DNA from: Hydrococcus rivularis NIES-593
GTDB taxonomy: Bacteria; Cyanobacteriota; Cyanobacteriia; Cyanobacteriales; Microcystaceae
Reading direction: 5' to 3'
Assembly (NCBI RefSeq): GCF_001904635.1
Contig: NZ_MRCB01000036.1
Coordinates: forward strand, 1-40,696
DNA: 40,696 nucleotides
This document shows, in pieces, positions 7,915-16,500 of this stretch. A program made the translations under genes and the position numbers. How positions within the stretch are numbered: the first letter of the stretch is position 1; each line of letters starts with the position of its first letter. The notes beneath the pieces are model-generated. The model saw nothing but the letters and a program-made list of their open reading frames with translations. It was not told the origin of the DNA and did not search any database.

Positions 7915-8268
7915 AGAATTACCTCCTTAACTGCTAAATTGGTCAATTGTTTTGTGTAGATTGTAATTGATTTAATTTTTTTTAAGTTTTCATAAAAAAA
8001 AGGTAGACGTTCGAGAAAGTCAATCGGTAAAGCCAATCCACAGATATACTCTTTTTGTTGATGTTGATTTTGCATTATAAAACTTCACAAAAATAATCAA
8101 AAACTATATTTAAATTTAATTTTCAAATTAGCGATCGCTTTAAATCTTTTTGTCAAGTAAGTTAGATAGATTCATCTTATCCATTTAAGCTTTCTTCAGC
8201 TAATGGACTATCTACCGTAGCGATGATAGATAAGTAAATATAATGAGACTACAATGTTCTAGGGAAAC
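7915..8268. promoter_or_regulatory. Divergent AT-rich spacer with a possible -10 box
   Basis: This 354-bp spacer separates the minus-strand PEP-CTERM gene from the plus-strand oxidoreductase gene and so should hold both promoters. On the plus strand a TATAAT lies at 8239-8244, about 50 bp before the ATG, with no convincing -35 box. One HIP1 octamer is present near 8130-8140. No RNA gene or repeat was recognised. Confidence 0.35.
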
Positions 8269-8289
8269 TTGAATAGACCATTTGCCGTA

Positions 8290-9471
8290 ATGCAACCAGC
8301 AAATTTTCCCGCTACTACGGACTTAGTACTCATTGGTGGAGGTCACAGCCACGCGATCGCTCTAAAATTATTTGGGATGAAACCTTTACCAGGAGTTCGC
8401 CTCACTCTGATTACCGACGTTTCCCATGCCCCCTATTCGGGGATGCTACCCGGTCATGTGGCAGGTTTTTATAGTTTCGATGAAACCCACATCGATTTGC
8501 GTCGCCTCGCTAGATTTTCTCAAGCACAATTTTTACGCGATCGCGCGATTGGTTTAGATTTAGTTAACAACAAAGTTATTTGTGCCAATCGCCCTCCCGT
8601 TTCTTTCGATTATTTATCGATCGATATTGGCAGTACTCCCGCTACCAATTCAATTCCAGGCGCCTCAGAATATGCTATTGCTGCGAAACCCGTTCCTCAG
8701 TTTTTACAAGCTTGGAATCGAGTCGTAGAAGCTGTTACTAATAATCCCAAACAACCGATTAGTATTACTATAGTTGGTGGTGGGGCGGGTGGAGTCGAAC
8801 TAGCCCTAAATATGCAAGCTAGATTGCATCAAGTATTAAAAAATGCTCGACAATCGTTAGATAATTTAACCATCCATATTGTCCATAGCGGCGCCGACTT
8901 ATTAGCCGGTCACAGTCGATGGGTAAGTCAACGCTTGCAGCAAATCTTATTTAATAGAGGGATTAAACTACACTTACAAGAAACAGTCACTGAAGTATTA
9001 CCAGATAAAGTTATCTGTCGTTCGGGATTAACGGTAGAATGCGATTATACTTTTTGGGTCACTCAAGCTTCCGCACCTAGCTGGATTAAAGAGTCGGGTA
9101 TTGCTACAGATTCTCAAGGTTTTATTTTAGTAAAAGATACGCTTCAATCTGTCTCTCATCCTCATATTTTTGCAGCAGGCGATATTGCTACAATGCAACA
9201 TTATTCTCGTCCAAAAGCTGGGGTTTTTGCCGTTCGTCAAGGAAAGCCTTTATTTGAAAATTTGCAGCGAATTATTTTAGGAAAAAAGCTGAAAGCCTAC
9301 ATTCCCCAGAAATATTATTTAAGTTTAATTGGAACGGGAGATAAAACCGCGATCGCGTCTTGGTCATTTTTGGGTTGGGAATCGCCTTTATTGTGGCGTT
9401 GGAAAGATAGTATCGATCGCAAGTTTATGCAACGCTTCAGCAATTTACCCCAGATGGAGAAGGATGATTAG
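8290..9471 (+). CDS. SelD-type N-terminal FAD-dependent oxidoreductase (SelD domain absent)
   Basis: This protein of about 393 residues is a two-dinucleotide-domain flavoprotein. It has LVLIGGGHSHAIALKLFGMKPLPGVRLTLIT near the start, a second GGGAGGVELALNMQ motif in the middle, and HIFAAGDIAT late in the chain. This is the NDH-2-like domain that in cyanobacteria is usually fused in front of selenide, water dikinase (SelD). Here it ends at KFMQRFSNLPQMEKDD, about where the linker to SelD would be, and no SelD sequence follows. It may act alone as an NAD(P)H oxidoreductase; its substrate is unknown. ATG 8290 fits the family's start. A TTG at 8269, preceded by AGGGA, would add seven residues. 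Confidence 0.8.
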   Translation: MQPANFPATTDLVLIGGGHSHAIALKLFGMKPLPGVRLTLITDVSHAPYSGMLPGHVAGFYSFDETHIDLRRLARFSQAQFLRDRAIGLDLVNNKVICANRPPVSFDYLSIDIGSTPATNSIPGASEYAIAAKPVPQFLQAWNRVVEAVTNNPKQPISITIVGGGAGGVELALNMQARLHQVLKNARQSLDNLTIHIVHSGADLLAGHSRWVSQRLQQILFNRGIKLHLQETVTEVLPDKVICRSGLTVECDYTFWVTQASAPSWIKESGIATDSQGFILVKDTLQSVSHPHIFAAGDIATMQHYSRPKAGVFAVRQGKPLFENLQRIILGKKLKAYIPQKYYLSLIGTGDKTAIASWSFLGWESPLLWRWKDSIDRKFMQRFSNLPQMEKDD

Positions 9472-9527
9472 TTAGATGTTATTTAGTGGTAATTTTTCCT
9501 GAAAATAGTCATCGCCCTCACCCCCAA

Positions 9528-9552
9528 CCCCTCTCCCAAACTGGGAGAGGGG
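9528..9552. repeat. GC-rich hairpin repeat of cyanobacterial type
   Basis: CCCCTCTCCCA at 9528-9538 pairs with TGGGAGAGGGG at 9542-9552 across a 3-base loop. The C-rich run before it (CCCTCACCCCCAACC) matches a dispersed repeat seen in many cyanobacterial spacers. It lies about 57 bp after the oxidoreductase stop and could also end transcription, although no U-tract follows. Confidence 0.6.
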
Positions 9553-9560
9553 AAAAAGAT

Positions 9561-9589
9561 GTCGATCGCGAAAACATGAAAATTGGTAT
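9561..9589. repeat. Direct copy of the 6444-6472 repeat
   Basis: These 29 bases are identical to 6444-6472. Here the partner arm of the hairpin is missing and the GC-rich hairpin repeat stands next to it instead. The rest of the 9472-9793 spacer is AT-rich and shows no other structure that I can support. Confidence 0.6.
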
Positions 9590-9817
9590 TATAATCAACA
9601 AAAATACTTTCGATTATTGAGAGAAATTTTCTAAAAAGCTACCCAATCAACAATACTTTATTGCGAGCGAAGGTGGAAGAGCGTAGGTAATCATTTTGGC
9701 AGAATGTTATTTCTGCTACAAAATCTAAAATTATATTCGTTTATTAATATTAATTAGCAGCCTGTTGCACAACTTTTTACCTTACCTTTAGTAATGAAAA
9801 TTATCAAAGGGCGATAC

Positions 9818-9826
9818 TTTTTTTTT
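9818..9826 (+). other. T9 homopolymer tract at the modA frame switch
   Basis: Nine T residues lie between an upstream ATG frame (9794: MKIIKGRYFF) and the modA frame. With eight T residues the two would join into MKIIKGRYFFLSIIVAVLVA, a normal signal peptide. The tract is thus the site of a one-base frameshift, of polymerase slippage, or of a sequencing error. Confidence 0.7.
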
Positions 9827-10610
9827 GTCAATCATAGTCGCAGTTTTAGTCGCACCCTGGGGATTTTTCCTGAGTCAAGCACCAGCAATCCAGACATTAT
9901 TAGCTCAAAGGCCAATCACACTCACCGTATCTGCGGCGGCCGATCTCAACTATGTGTTCAAAGAAATCGGTGCTTTATGGGAGAAAGAAACAGGAAACAA
10001 AATCACCTTTAACTTTGGTTCGACAGGACAACTGGCACAACAAATAGAAAGCGGTGCGCCTGTAGATTTATTTGCAGCTGCTAACAAGTCATACATCGAA
10101 GACCTTGACAAAAAAGGGTTAGTAGTATCCAACACTAAAGCTTTGTATGGCAGGGGACGGATTACTTTATGGACAAGAGAAGACAGTAAACTCAACCCCA
10201 AAGACATTAAAGATTTAACCAAACCGGAATATAAGAGAGTTGCGATCGCCAATCCAGATCATGCACCCTACGGTATCGCCGCCAGAGAAGCATTTCAGTC
10301 AGTGGGTATCTGGGATGCAATCAAGCCGAAACTGGTGCTAGGCGAGAACATCCGCCAAACTCAACAATATGTGGAAACTGGCAACGTTGATGTTGGTATC
10401 GTGGCTTTATCTTTAAGCGTCAACAAGCCAGGAAAATGGGAGCTAATTCCGGAAAACTTACATAAGCCAATTGACCAAATGTTGGCTGTAGTCAAAAAGA
10501 GCAAGCATCAGACACAAGCTAAACAGTTTGCTCAATATATTAACGGGCCAAAAGGCAGACCATTAATGAAAAAATATGGCTTTGTTTTACCTGGAGAGAC
10601 GGTAAAGTAA
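9825..10610 (+). CDS. modA: Molybdate ABC transporter, substrate-binding protein
   Basis: A periplasmic type II binding protein for molybdate or tungstate. Typical ModA motifs are ITLTVSAAADLNYVFKEIG, ITFNFGSTGQLAQQIESGAPVDLFAAA, RVAIANPDHAPYGIAAREAF and VETGNVDVGIVALSLS. The in-frame start is a TTG at 9825, directly after a run of T. It gives a hydrophobic N-terminus without the basic residues of a signal peptide. Those residues (MKIIKGRYFF) are encoded just upstream from ATG 9794 in another frame, one base out of register. The functional gene therefore probably starts at 9794, through a frameshift or an assembly error. Its stop overlaps the modB start by one base (TAATG). Confidence 0.88.
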   Translation: MSIIVAVLVAPWGFFLSQAPAIQTLLAQRPITLTVSAAADLNYVFKEIGALWEKETGNKITFNFGSTGQLAQQIESGAPVDLFAAANKSYIEDLDKKGLVVSNTKALYGRGRITLWTREDSKLNPKDIKDLTKPEYKRVAIANPDHAPYGIAAREAFQSVGIWDAIKPKLVLGENIRQTQQYVETGNVDVGIVALSLSVNKPGKWELIPENLHKPIDQMLAVVKKSKHQTQAKQFAQYINGPKGRPLMKKYGFVLPGETVK

Positions 10611-11347
10611 TGGATTGTTTTCCTTATATATTGTCATTGCAAGTCACCGCACTAGCTACAGTATTACTGTTAGTTTTTGGGCTGGGACTAGCAATTTTCT
10701 TAGCCCGTGTTCGTTTTCGAGGAGAACTAATCATCTCTACAGTGCTGAATTTGCCCTTGGTACTACCTCCCAGCGTCATTGGTTTTTACCTATTGCTAGC
10801 TTTAGGTCGAGGTAGCCCCATATTGGAATGGTTTGGGATAGATATTTTATTCACTTGGCAAGCAGCAGCGATCGCTAGTGCAGTGGTGGCTTTACCCCTA
10901 ATTGTAGAAGCAGCTAGAGCCGCAATTTTAGATGTCAATCCCGAATTAGAAGCAGCAGCACGTAGTCTGGGAGACTCCGAAATTAAGGTGTTATGGCGAG
11001 TCACACTACCTTTAGCTCGTTCGGGAATTTTGGCAGGCTTTATCTTAGCAGTCGCCAGAGCTTTAGGTGAATTCGGTGCAACCTTAATGGTTGCAGGGAA
11101 TATCCCCGGACGCACCCAAACCTTACCTTTGGCTATTTATGATGCAGTGCAGAACCAAGAGTATGGCAAAGCCAACTTGATGGTGCTGGTGATGACTTTT
11201 TGGGCATTTCTATTGCTGTTATGGGCGCGTAGCCTGGAACAGCGTCGGCAAAAGCGTTTTACTGAGAAAATAATCAAAACTAAGGATGCAGCTTTTAGTA
11301 GACATTCACAAACAACTAGCCAGTTATCCTCTAGAAGTGAAATTTAA
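10610..11347 (+). CDS. modB: Molybdate ABC transporter, permease
   Basis: A 245-residue inner-membrane permease with about five hydrophobic spans. It carries the EAA-type loop that contacts the ATPase: ELEAAARSLGDSEIKVLWRVTLPLARSGILAGFILAVARALGEFGATLMVAGN, which is the ModB signature, followed by IPGRTQTLPLAIYD. It passes molybdate from ModA through the membrane. It starts on the last base of the modA stop codon. Its C-terminal 20 or so codons overlap the modC start by 62 bp in a different frame. In some cyanobacteria modB and modC are fused; here they are separate but translationally linked. Confidence 0.93.
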   Translation: MDCFPYILSLQVTALATVLLLVFGLGLAIFLARVRFRGELIISTVLNLPLVLPPSVIGFYLLLALGRGSPILEWFGIDILFTWQAAAIASAVVALPLIVEAARAAILDVNPELEAAARSLGDSEIKVLWRVTLPLARSGILAGFILAVARALGEFGATLMVAGNIPGRTQTLPLAIYDAVQNQEYGKANLMVLVMTFWAFLLLLWARSLEQRRQKRFTEKIIKTKDAAFSRHSQTTSQLSSRSEI

Positions 11348-12353
11348 TCTAGAGGGGCGAGTCCTGGGAATATTGGGGGGTTCTGGTTCTGGTAAAAGTA
11401 TGACTTTACGTTGTATTGCGGGGCTAGAAACTCCTAAGCGGGGTCGCATTGTCGTTAATGGCAGGGTTTTGTTTGATTCATCCAAACGAATTAACCTACC
11501 AATTCGCTTACGCCGTGTGGGAATTGTCTTTCAAAACTATGCTTTGTTTCCCCATTTGACAGTTGCCGAAAATATTACCTACGGTTTACAAGATTTGTCT
11601 GTTGCAGAACGCCAGCACCGTTTGTCAGAACAAATTACCAAATTACAACTTTTTGGATTAGAAAATCGCTACCCACAGCAGCTATCTGGCGGACAACAGC
11701 AGCGCGTAGCTTTAGCGAGGGCTTTAGCTGTAGAACCAGAAGTGTTGTTGTTAGATGAACCTTTTTCGGCTCTCGATACCCACCTGCGACACCAACTGCA
11801 AGAACAACTGATTGAGACACTGAGCAGCTATCAAGGGGTGACACTTTTTGTTACCCATAATTTAGAAGAAGCATACGAAATTTGTGAACAACTTTTAGTC
11901 ATGTCTCAAGGACAAGCGATCGCCTACGATAAAAAACAATCTATTTTTGAGCGTCCAGCTACTTATACAGTTGCTCAACTCACAGGTTGTAAAAACTTCT
12001 CTCAAGCTAAAGTAATTTCCCCTACACAAATAGAAGCTATTGATTGGGGCTGTACTCTCAAAGTCATTGAGCCAATTCCTGAATCATTAGCTTATGTGGG
12101 TATTCGCGCCCATCATCTCACCTTTACCAATGACCCCAACACTGAAAATACCTTCCCCTGTTGGTTAGCTCACACACGGGAAACGCCCCATAGGATGACG
12201 CTTTATCTCAAGCTACATAACCCACCGACTCAACCAAACGATTACCATATGCAAGCGGAAGTTTTTAAAGAAAAATGGTTAACTATCAAAGACCGTCCTT
12301 TCCCTTGGCATGTCAAATTAGATCCGCTCAAGCTGTTTTTAATGCAAATATAA
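11286..12353 (+). CDS. modC: Molybdate ABC transporter, ATP-binding protein
   Basis: The 355-residue ABC ATPase has all core motifs: Walker A GGSGSGKS (31-38), Q-loop VFQNYALFPHLTV, signature LSGGQQQR (about 133-140), Walker B VLLLDEP (about 153-159), and the switch His in FVTHNLEEAYEI. After about residue 235 it has a C-terminal regulatory part, less conserved, that corresponds to the MOP/TOBE-like region of ModC. The start at 11286 lies inside modB, and the N-terminal sequence MQLLVDIHKQLASYPLEV is normal for ModC. The complex imports molybdate for molybdenum-cofactor enzymes such as nitrate reductase. No ModE-type regulator gene is visible nearby. Confidence 0.93.
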   Translation: MQLLVDIHKQLASYPLEVKFNLEGRVLGILGGSGSGKSMTLRCIAGLETPKRGRIVVNGRVLFDSSKRINLPIRLRRVGIVFQNYALFPHLTVAENITYGLQDLSVAERQHRLSEQITKLQLFGLENRYPQQLSGGQQQRVALARALAVEPEVLLLDEPFSALDTHLRHQLQEQLIETLSSYQGVTLFVTHNLEEAYEICEQLLVMSQGQAIAYDKKQSIFERPATYTVAQLTGCKNFSQAKVISPTQIEAIDWGCTLKVIEPIPESLAYVGIRAHHLTFTNDPNTENTFPCWLAHTRETPHRMTLYLKLHNPPTQPNDYHMQAEVFKEKWLTIKDRPFPWHVKLDPLKLFLMQI

Positions 12354-12474
12354 TAAAGGCGCCGGAGTATGAGAAGCGAGGGGAGATTTGAGATAGTTCC
12401 ACCTAGAGAGTGATAATAGAGGGAGTAGCGCCTACTACTCTCAAACTTTCGTCTACTACTAGGAGTTTAGCACT

Positions 12475-12867
12475 GTGTCAGTCACCATCGAGCAAGATTT
12501 AAAAGACTACCTGGTTAGATTTGAGAATAAGCTGGATAAGTTAGGAGAAGACCTTAATCAGAAAATAGACAAACTTGATTCCAAAACAGACGGCGTTGCT
12601 AAAGAGCTTAACTCCAAAATAGATGACGTTGCTAAAGAGCTTAACTCCAAAATAGATAACGTTGCCAAAGAAGTTAACTCCAAAATAGACAATGTTGCCA
12701 AAGAAGTTACCGATCTAAAAGTGTCAGTGGCAAGGCTAGAAAAAACAGACGGACTGAGTAAGCGATTAGAAACAACCGAGTTTGTCAACCGTGGCATTTT
12801 TGTTAGTCTCATTATCGCCATTCTGGGCGGTTTTGCTAAGCTATTCGGTTTGATCGGCAATCGTTAA
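12475..12867 (+). CDS. Coiled-coil membrane-anchored protein with 11-residue repeats
   Basis: A 130-residue protein starting at GTG 12475. Residues about 10-95 are a continuous charged coiled coil. Within it an 11-residue unit (NSKIDNVAKEV and variants) occurs in tandem about four times, mirrored by a 33-bp DNA repeat at roughly 12590-12715. The C-terminus has one hydrophobic span (GIFVSLIIAILGGFAKLFGLI), so it is probably a tail-anchored membrane protein. Small proteins of this build are common in cyanobacteria and have no assigned function. A repeat unit of 11 residues fits a right-handed or hendecad coil. It stands alone between the mod genes and a convergent helicase gene. Confidence 0.72.
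   Translation: MSVTIEQDLKDYLVRFENKLDKLGEDLNQKIDKLDSKTDGVAKELNSKIDDVAKELNSKIDNVAKEVNSKIDNVAKEVTDLKVSVARLEKTDGLSKRLETTEFVNRGIFVSLIIAILGGFAKLFGLIGNR
12593..12715 (+). repeat. Tandem 33-bp coding repeat
   Basis: About four 33-bp units of the type GTTGCTAAAGAGCTTAACTC + CAAAATAGATGAC follow each other and encode the 11-residue coiled-coil repeats. Units 1 and 2 are nearly identical in DNA, and units 3 and 4 share GCCAAAGAAGTTA, which suggests recent expansion. Confidence 0.7.
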
Positions 12868-12961
12868 CTTTAAGCAGCAGCACTTTCAAAATTAGCGATC
12901 GCTTAGCAAGATTTATTAGGCTTCATGCTTTGATTTTGGGAAGGGGAAAAGAAGAATTCTT

Positions 12962-15900
12962 TCAACTATTTTCTTCGTCAATCACGGCATTGCGATCTAA
13001 CAACAGTAAATTGCGTAATTGTTCGGTATCTAATTCTGTTAGCCATTGTTCGCCAGTATCGACAGTTAATTCTGCTAACTGTTTCTTACTTTCAATTATG
13101 TCATTAATTCGTTCTTCTAGGGTTCCAGTACTGATGAATTTATGAACTTGAACGTTTCGTTTTTGTCCGATGCGAAAAGCGCGATCGGTTGCTTGATTTT
13201 CTACGGCGGGATTCCACCAGCGATCGACATGAAACACGTGATTTGCTCTGGTTAAATTTAACCCCGTACCGCCTGCTTTAAGGGATAAGATAAAAATAGG
13301 AGGTCCATTAGGATCGTTTTGGAAACGGTCTATCATTTCCTGTCTTTGTTGACTGCGAGTTCCACCATATAAGAATAAAACTTCGCGTCTTAATTTATTT
13401 TCTAAGTAAGGTTGGAGAAGTTTGCCCCACTCAGAAAACTGAGTAAAGATTAGAGCGCGATCGCCTTCTTCTAATAACTCTTCTAACATCTCTTCTAGTC
13501 GTAATAATTTTCCAGAACGTTGGCTCGTTTTAATACTTTCTTCCTTTAAAAAATGGGCAGGATGATTGCAGATTTGCTTCAGTTTAACTAGCAAGGTAAG
13601 AATTAGTCCTCGCCGTTGAATCCCGGCAGATTCTTCAATTTTAGAGAGTGATTCTTCTACTAATTTTTGATATAGTTCCGCCTGTTCTACAGATAACCCA
13701 CAGAAGACATTCATCTCCTGTTTTTCTGGCAAATCTTGAATGATTTCCTTGTCAGTTTTCAGGCGACGAAGGATAAAAGGACGAACGAGCGATCGCAATG
13801 TTTGTAAAGATTCTCTATCACCATATCTTTCAATTGGAATAGCAAACCGTCGTTGAAAAAATTGTTGCGTTCCTAAAAATCCTGGATTGAGAAAATCTAA
13901 AATCGACCATAATTCTGATAAATGATTTTCTACGGGAGTCCCTGTCAAAGCAACGCGAAATCCTGATTTTAATTTACGTACTGCTTGGGACTGTTTTGCT
14001 TGTGGATTTTTAATATTCTGTGCTTCATCGAGAACTACTCCTTGCCATTCTACTGCTTCAAAAGTTGCCGCATCTCGATAGATCAAAGGATAGCTAGTAA
14101 TGACTAAATTTTTATTCTTAACTTCCCTAGCAAAGGTTTTTCCTTTACTGCGTTTATCGCCGTGATGAATTAAGGTCGATAGCGTGGGAGAAAATTTTTT
14201 AACTTCTCTTTCCCAGTTGTTAAGTACGGAAGTTGGACAAACAACAAGTATCGGTTTTGCTAGTAAATCTTGTTCTTTTAAATTCAAGATAAAAGCAAGT
14301 AGCTGAGGCGTTTTTCCTAATCCCATGTCGTCTGCCAAACAAGCGCCTAAACCCCATTTTTCTAAGAAGGCTAACCAACCCACACCTCTCGCTTGATAAG
14401 GTCGCAATTCCCCTCTAAATCCCTCTGGTTTTTCTATCGGTTCGATCGCTTGTTTATTAGTAAAATTATTAATTAATTCTTTTAAAGCGCCAGAAACTTC
14501 AAAATTAACAATTGGAAGTTTTGCTAGAATTTTTGTTTCGCCACTACTAAGGCGCAATGCATCTTCAACCGTTAAATTAATCGGTTCGTTAGATTGCGTT
14601 AAAATCGCTTGTGCGGCGCGAACATCGGCGGGTTGTAGAGCAATCCATTCTCCATGAACTTTTACTAACGGCGATTTTTTAGCCAATAATTGCTCGAATT
14701 CTTGTTTAGAAATTGTGCGATCGCCAATGGCAATTTTTAAGTCATATTTGAGTAAACTTTTTAAGTTGAGACGTTCTCCTTTTTTGGGAGTGACTTCTGC
14801 GTGAAGTTTTATTCCCAATCGTTTTTCTTCCGCTCCTGAAGCTAATCCGGGTGGCAATTTTACGCCCAGTCCACTATCTTGTAATTGCCAAGCGATCGAT
14901 TTAATAAATTCATAAACTTGAATCGAATTTAATTCGCATTGTTTGGGTTGTTTTTCTTGTAAACTATCTTCAATAGGAGAATAGAGACGAGAGGCTAGTC
15001 CTAATCCTTTGAGCAATGTTTCTTGGGGATGTTCGATAATTCGTCCCTCAAAATTTAAGCGATTGACAGGATTTTGCCAAATGGTTTGTGCGTTAATTAG
15101 AAAGTCCGGATCGTCTAATGCTTGCAAATAATATTTCAAGTGCCAAATCAATTCTCTTCCATTATTATCATCTTGGGTTGGTGGTTGTAGATAAAAGCAA
15201 ACGTGAAATCGATCTTGACCTAATTGTTGGTTACTAGGTGTTGCTAAATAATCTTGAACGGGTAAACTCCAATTATATAGGGCAGTTTCTATTCGTTTTA
15301 CTTCTTTTTCTGTTGCGGTAAAATTAGCCGAAATTTGAGTTAATCCCTTTAACCAAGGTTGAACGAGTGGAGCTTTAGGTAAATTAGAGATAGGAGTTAA
15401 CCAAGCACGCAATTGAGCGTCTAGTATTTCTCTTAAAAACCCCAATAATAATTCCTGTTCTTTTGAGGTATTTATTAATTCTTCTCGCTCGCTTTGGAGA
15501 TCGGAAGTATAAGCATAACAAGCAGCTGGCATAAGTTGAATAAATTTTGCAAAACGCGAGCGATCGACGCTGCTGTCGAGTAAAGGATACCATCGACCAT
15601 AAAATTGTTCGGATTCTCGTCGAGAAATTCCCGGTAAAAATTTTCCTCTAGCTAATAAGTCTAAACTCCAGCGATAGATATGAGTCCAAAAGCGTAAATC
15701 CCCTCCTAAATATGAATCTCCAATTTGTAAAGAACCTAACGGTAGCGATTGTAAAATCTGAATAGTTTCAGCCGCATCGAGTCGAAATCCCTTAACTTCC
15801 CAATCATGCAAAACCAGAGATTTTTTTTCTATAGTTTGAGTTGAAAATTGCTCGGATAAAATTGGAATAATTCGTTTTTTTCTAGCTTGAGTTTGACTGG

Positions 15901-16135
15901 GTAAAGCAATAATTTCCGATTGCCATTTATCCTCGGATAGAGAATCAATTTTTAGATTTTGCAGAAGATTCTGAGAGCGCAAAAACGACAGTAATTCTTG
16001 TTGATTCAGGTTAAAGGGATGTAGGGTAACTGACTCGGAATTAGAATCGCTGTCTAGATTTCTCCAGGTTTCACCCCAAAGGAAAAAATAGCTATTAGCT
16101 GGTTTGACAATCCAACTTCCATGTAGAGTAGACAT
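12962..16135 (-). CDS. SNF2-family DNA-dependent ATPase/helicase
   Basis: A 1057-residue protein. The first 560 residues or so form the bacterial SNF2-associated region. The ATPase core follows: ELRPYQARGVGWLAFL, Walker A-type DDMGLGKTPQLLAF, ILVVCPTSVLNNWEREV, the DEAQ box VVLDEAQNIKNP, and ALTGTPVENHLSELWSILDFLNPGF. The second RecA lobe has ALIFTQFSEWGKLLQPYL, LSLKAGGTGLNLTRANHVFHVDRWWNPAVENQATDRAFRIGQ. It translocates on DNA and probably remodels DNA-protein complexes or RNA polymerase; bacterial members of this length have roles in transcription recycling or repair. It is complete and converges on the coiled-coil gene 94 bp away. Confidence 0.93.
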   Translation of the reverse strand: MSTLHGSWIVKPANSYFFLWGETWRNLDSDSNSESVTLHPFNLNQQELLSFLRSQNLLQNLKIDSLSEDKWQSEIIALPSQTQARKKRIIPILSEQFSTQTIEKKSLVLHDWEVKGFRLDAAETIQILQSLPLGSLQIGDSYLGGDLRFWTHIYRWSLDLLARGKFLPGISRRESEQFYGRWYPLLDSSVDRSRFAKFIQLMPAACYAYTSDLQSEREELINTSKEQELLLGFLREILDAQLRAWLTPISNLPKAPLVQPWLKGLTQISANFTATEKEVKRIETALYNWSLPVQDYLATPSNQQLGQDRFHVCFYLQPPTQDDNNGRELIWHLKYYLQALDDPDFLINAQTIWQNPVNRLNFEGRIIEHPQETLLKGLGLASRLYSPIEDSLQEKQPKQCELNSIQVYEFIKSIAWQLQDSGLGVKLPPGLASGAEEKRLGIKLHAEVTPKKGERLNLKSLLKYDLKIAIGDRTISKQEFEQLLAKKSPLVKVHGEWIALQPADVRAAQAILTQSNEPINLTVEDALRLSSGETKILAKLPIVNFEVSGALKELINNFTNKQAIEPIEKPEGFRGELRPYQARGVGWLAFLEKWGLGACLADDMGLGKTPQLLAFILNLKEQDLLAKPILVVCPTSVLNNWEREVKKFSPTLSTLIHHGDKRSKGKTFAREVKNKNLVITSYPLIYRDAATFEAVEWQGVVLDEAQNIKNPQAKQSQAVRKLKSGFRVALTGTPVENHLSELWSILDFLNPGFLGTQQFFQRRFAIPIERYGDRESLQTLRSLVRPFILRRLKTDKEIIQDLPEKQEMNVFCGLSVEQAELYQKLVEESLSKIEESAGIQRRGLILTLLVKLKQICNHPAHFLKEESIKTSQRSGKLLRLEEMLEELLEEGDRALIFTQFSEWGKLLQPYLENKLRREVLFLYGGTRSQQRQEMIDRFQNDPNGPPIFILSLKAGGTGLNLTRANHVFHVDRWWNPAVENQATDRAFRIGQKRNVQVHKFISTGTLEERINDIIESKKQLAELTVDTGEQWLTELDTEQLRNLLLLDRNAVIDEENS

Positions 16136-16173
16136 ATGATTAGTTATCGGTTGTAACTCTTTTTCCGTATCTT

Positions 16174-16458
16174 ACAGGTTGTCTAAAAAGTATAGAATGT
16201 GCAAGGTACTCCGCCGTGAGACGATGGATTCTGAAAAGCACTTCGTCATGTTGAGCGTTGCGATTACAAAGCAAAACATCTTACAGCAGTTTTCAGTCTC
16301 TTAGATGAGAGACAAAATTTATCGATTGGGGGAAAGGGAAAACATCCTGTATTCTACTGACTTTAAAATCCATCTAGCATACCAACTCCGAACAAGGATT
16401 CTTCGTTACGTTTTCCTGCACCTAGAATGACAAAATGGACTTTTTAGATGTCCTCTTA
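16174..16458 (+). mobile_element. MITE-like repeat copy B
   Basis: This 285-bp non-coding element has ends ACAGGTTGTCTAAAAAGTAT and (reverse complement) TAAGAGGACATCTAAAAAGT, which form imperfect terminal inverted repeats sharing TCTAAAAAGT. It is the inverted match of 6601-6970 and the direct match of 26369-26469. It fills most of the 16136-16500 spacer between the helicase gene and the gene downstream. It contains no open frame of note. Confidence 0.65.
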
Positions 16459-16500
16459 AATACATTCTGCCTGGGAATGTACTTTTTCCTTTTGAAAAAT

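Noticed and set aside
7915-8268. Riboswitch or small RNA gene in the AT-rich spacer
   Set aside because: No conserved riboswitch core or stable hairpin with a U-tract could be seen by eye.
9528-9552. GC-rich hairpin as a rho-independent terminator
   Set aside because: No U-tract follows on either strand, and the C-rich flank matches a dispersed repeat, so it is listed as a repeat.
12593-12715. CRISPR array
   Set aside because: The repeats are tandem without spacers, in frame and code for a coiled coil.
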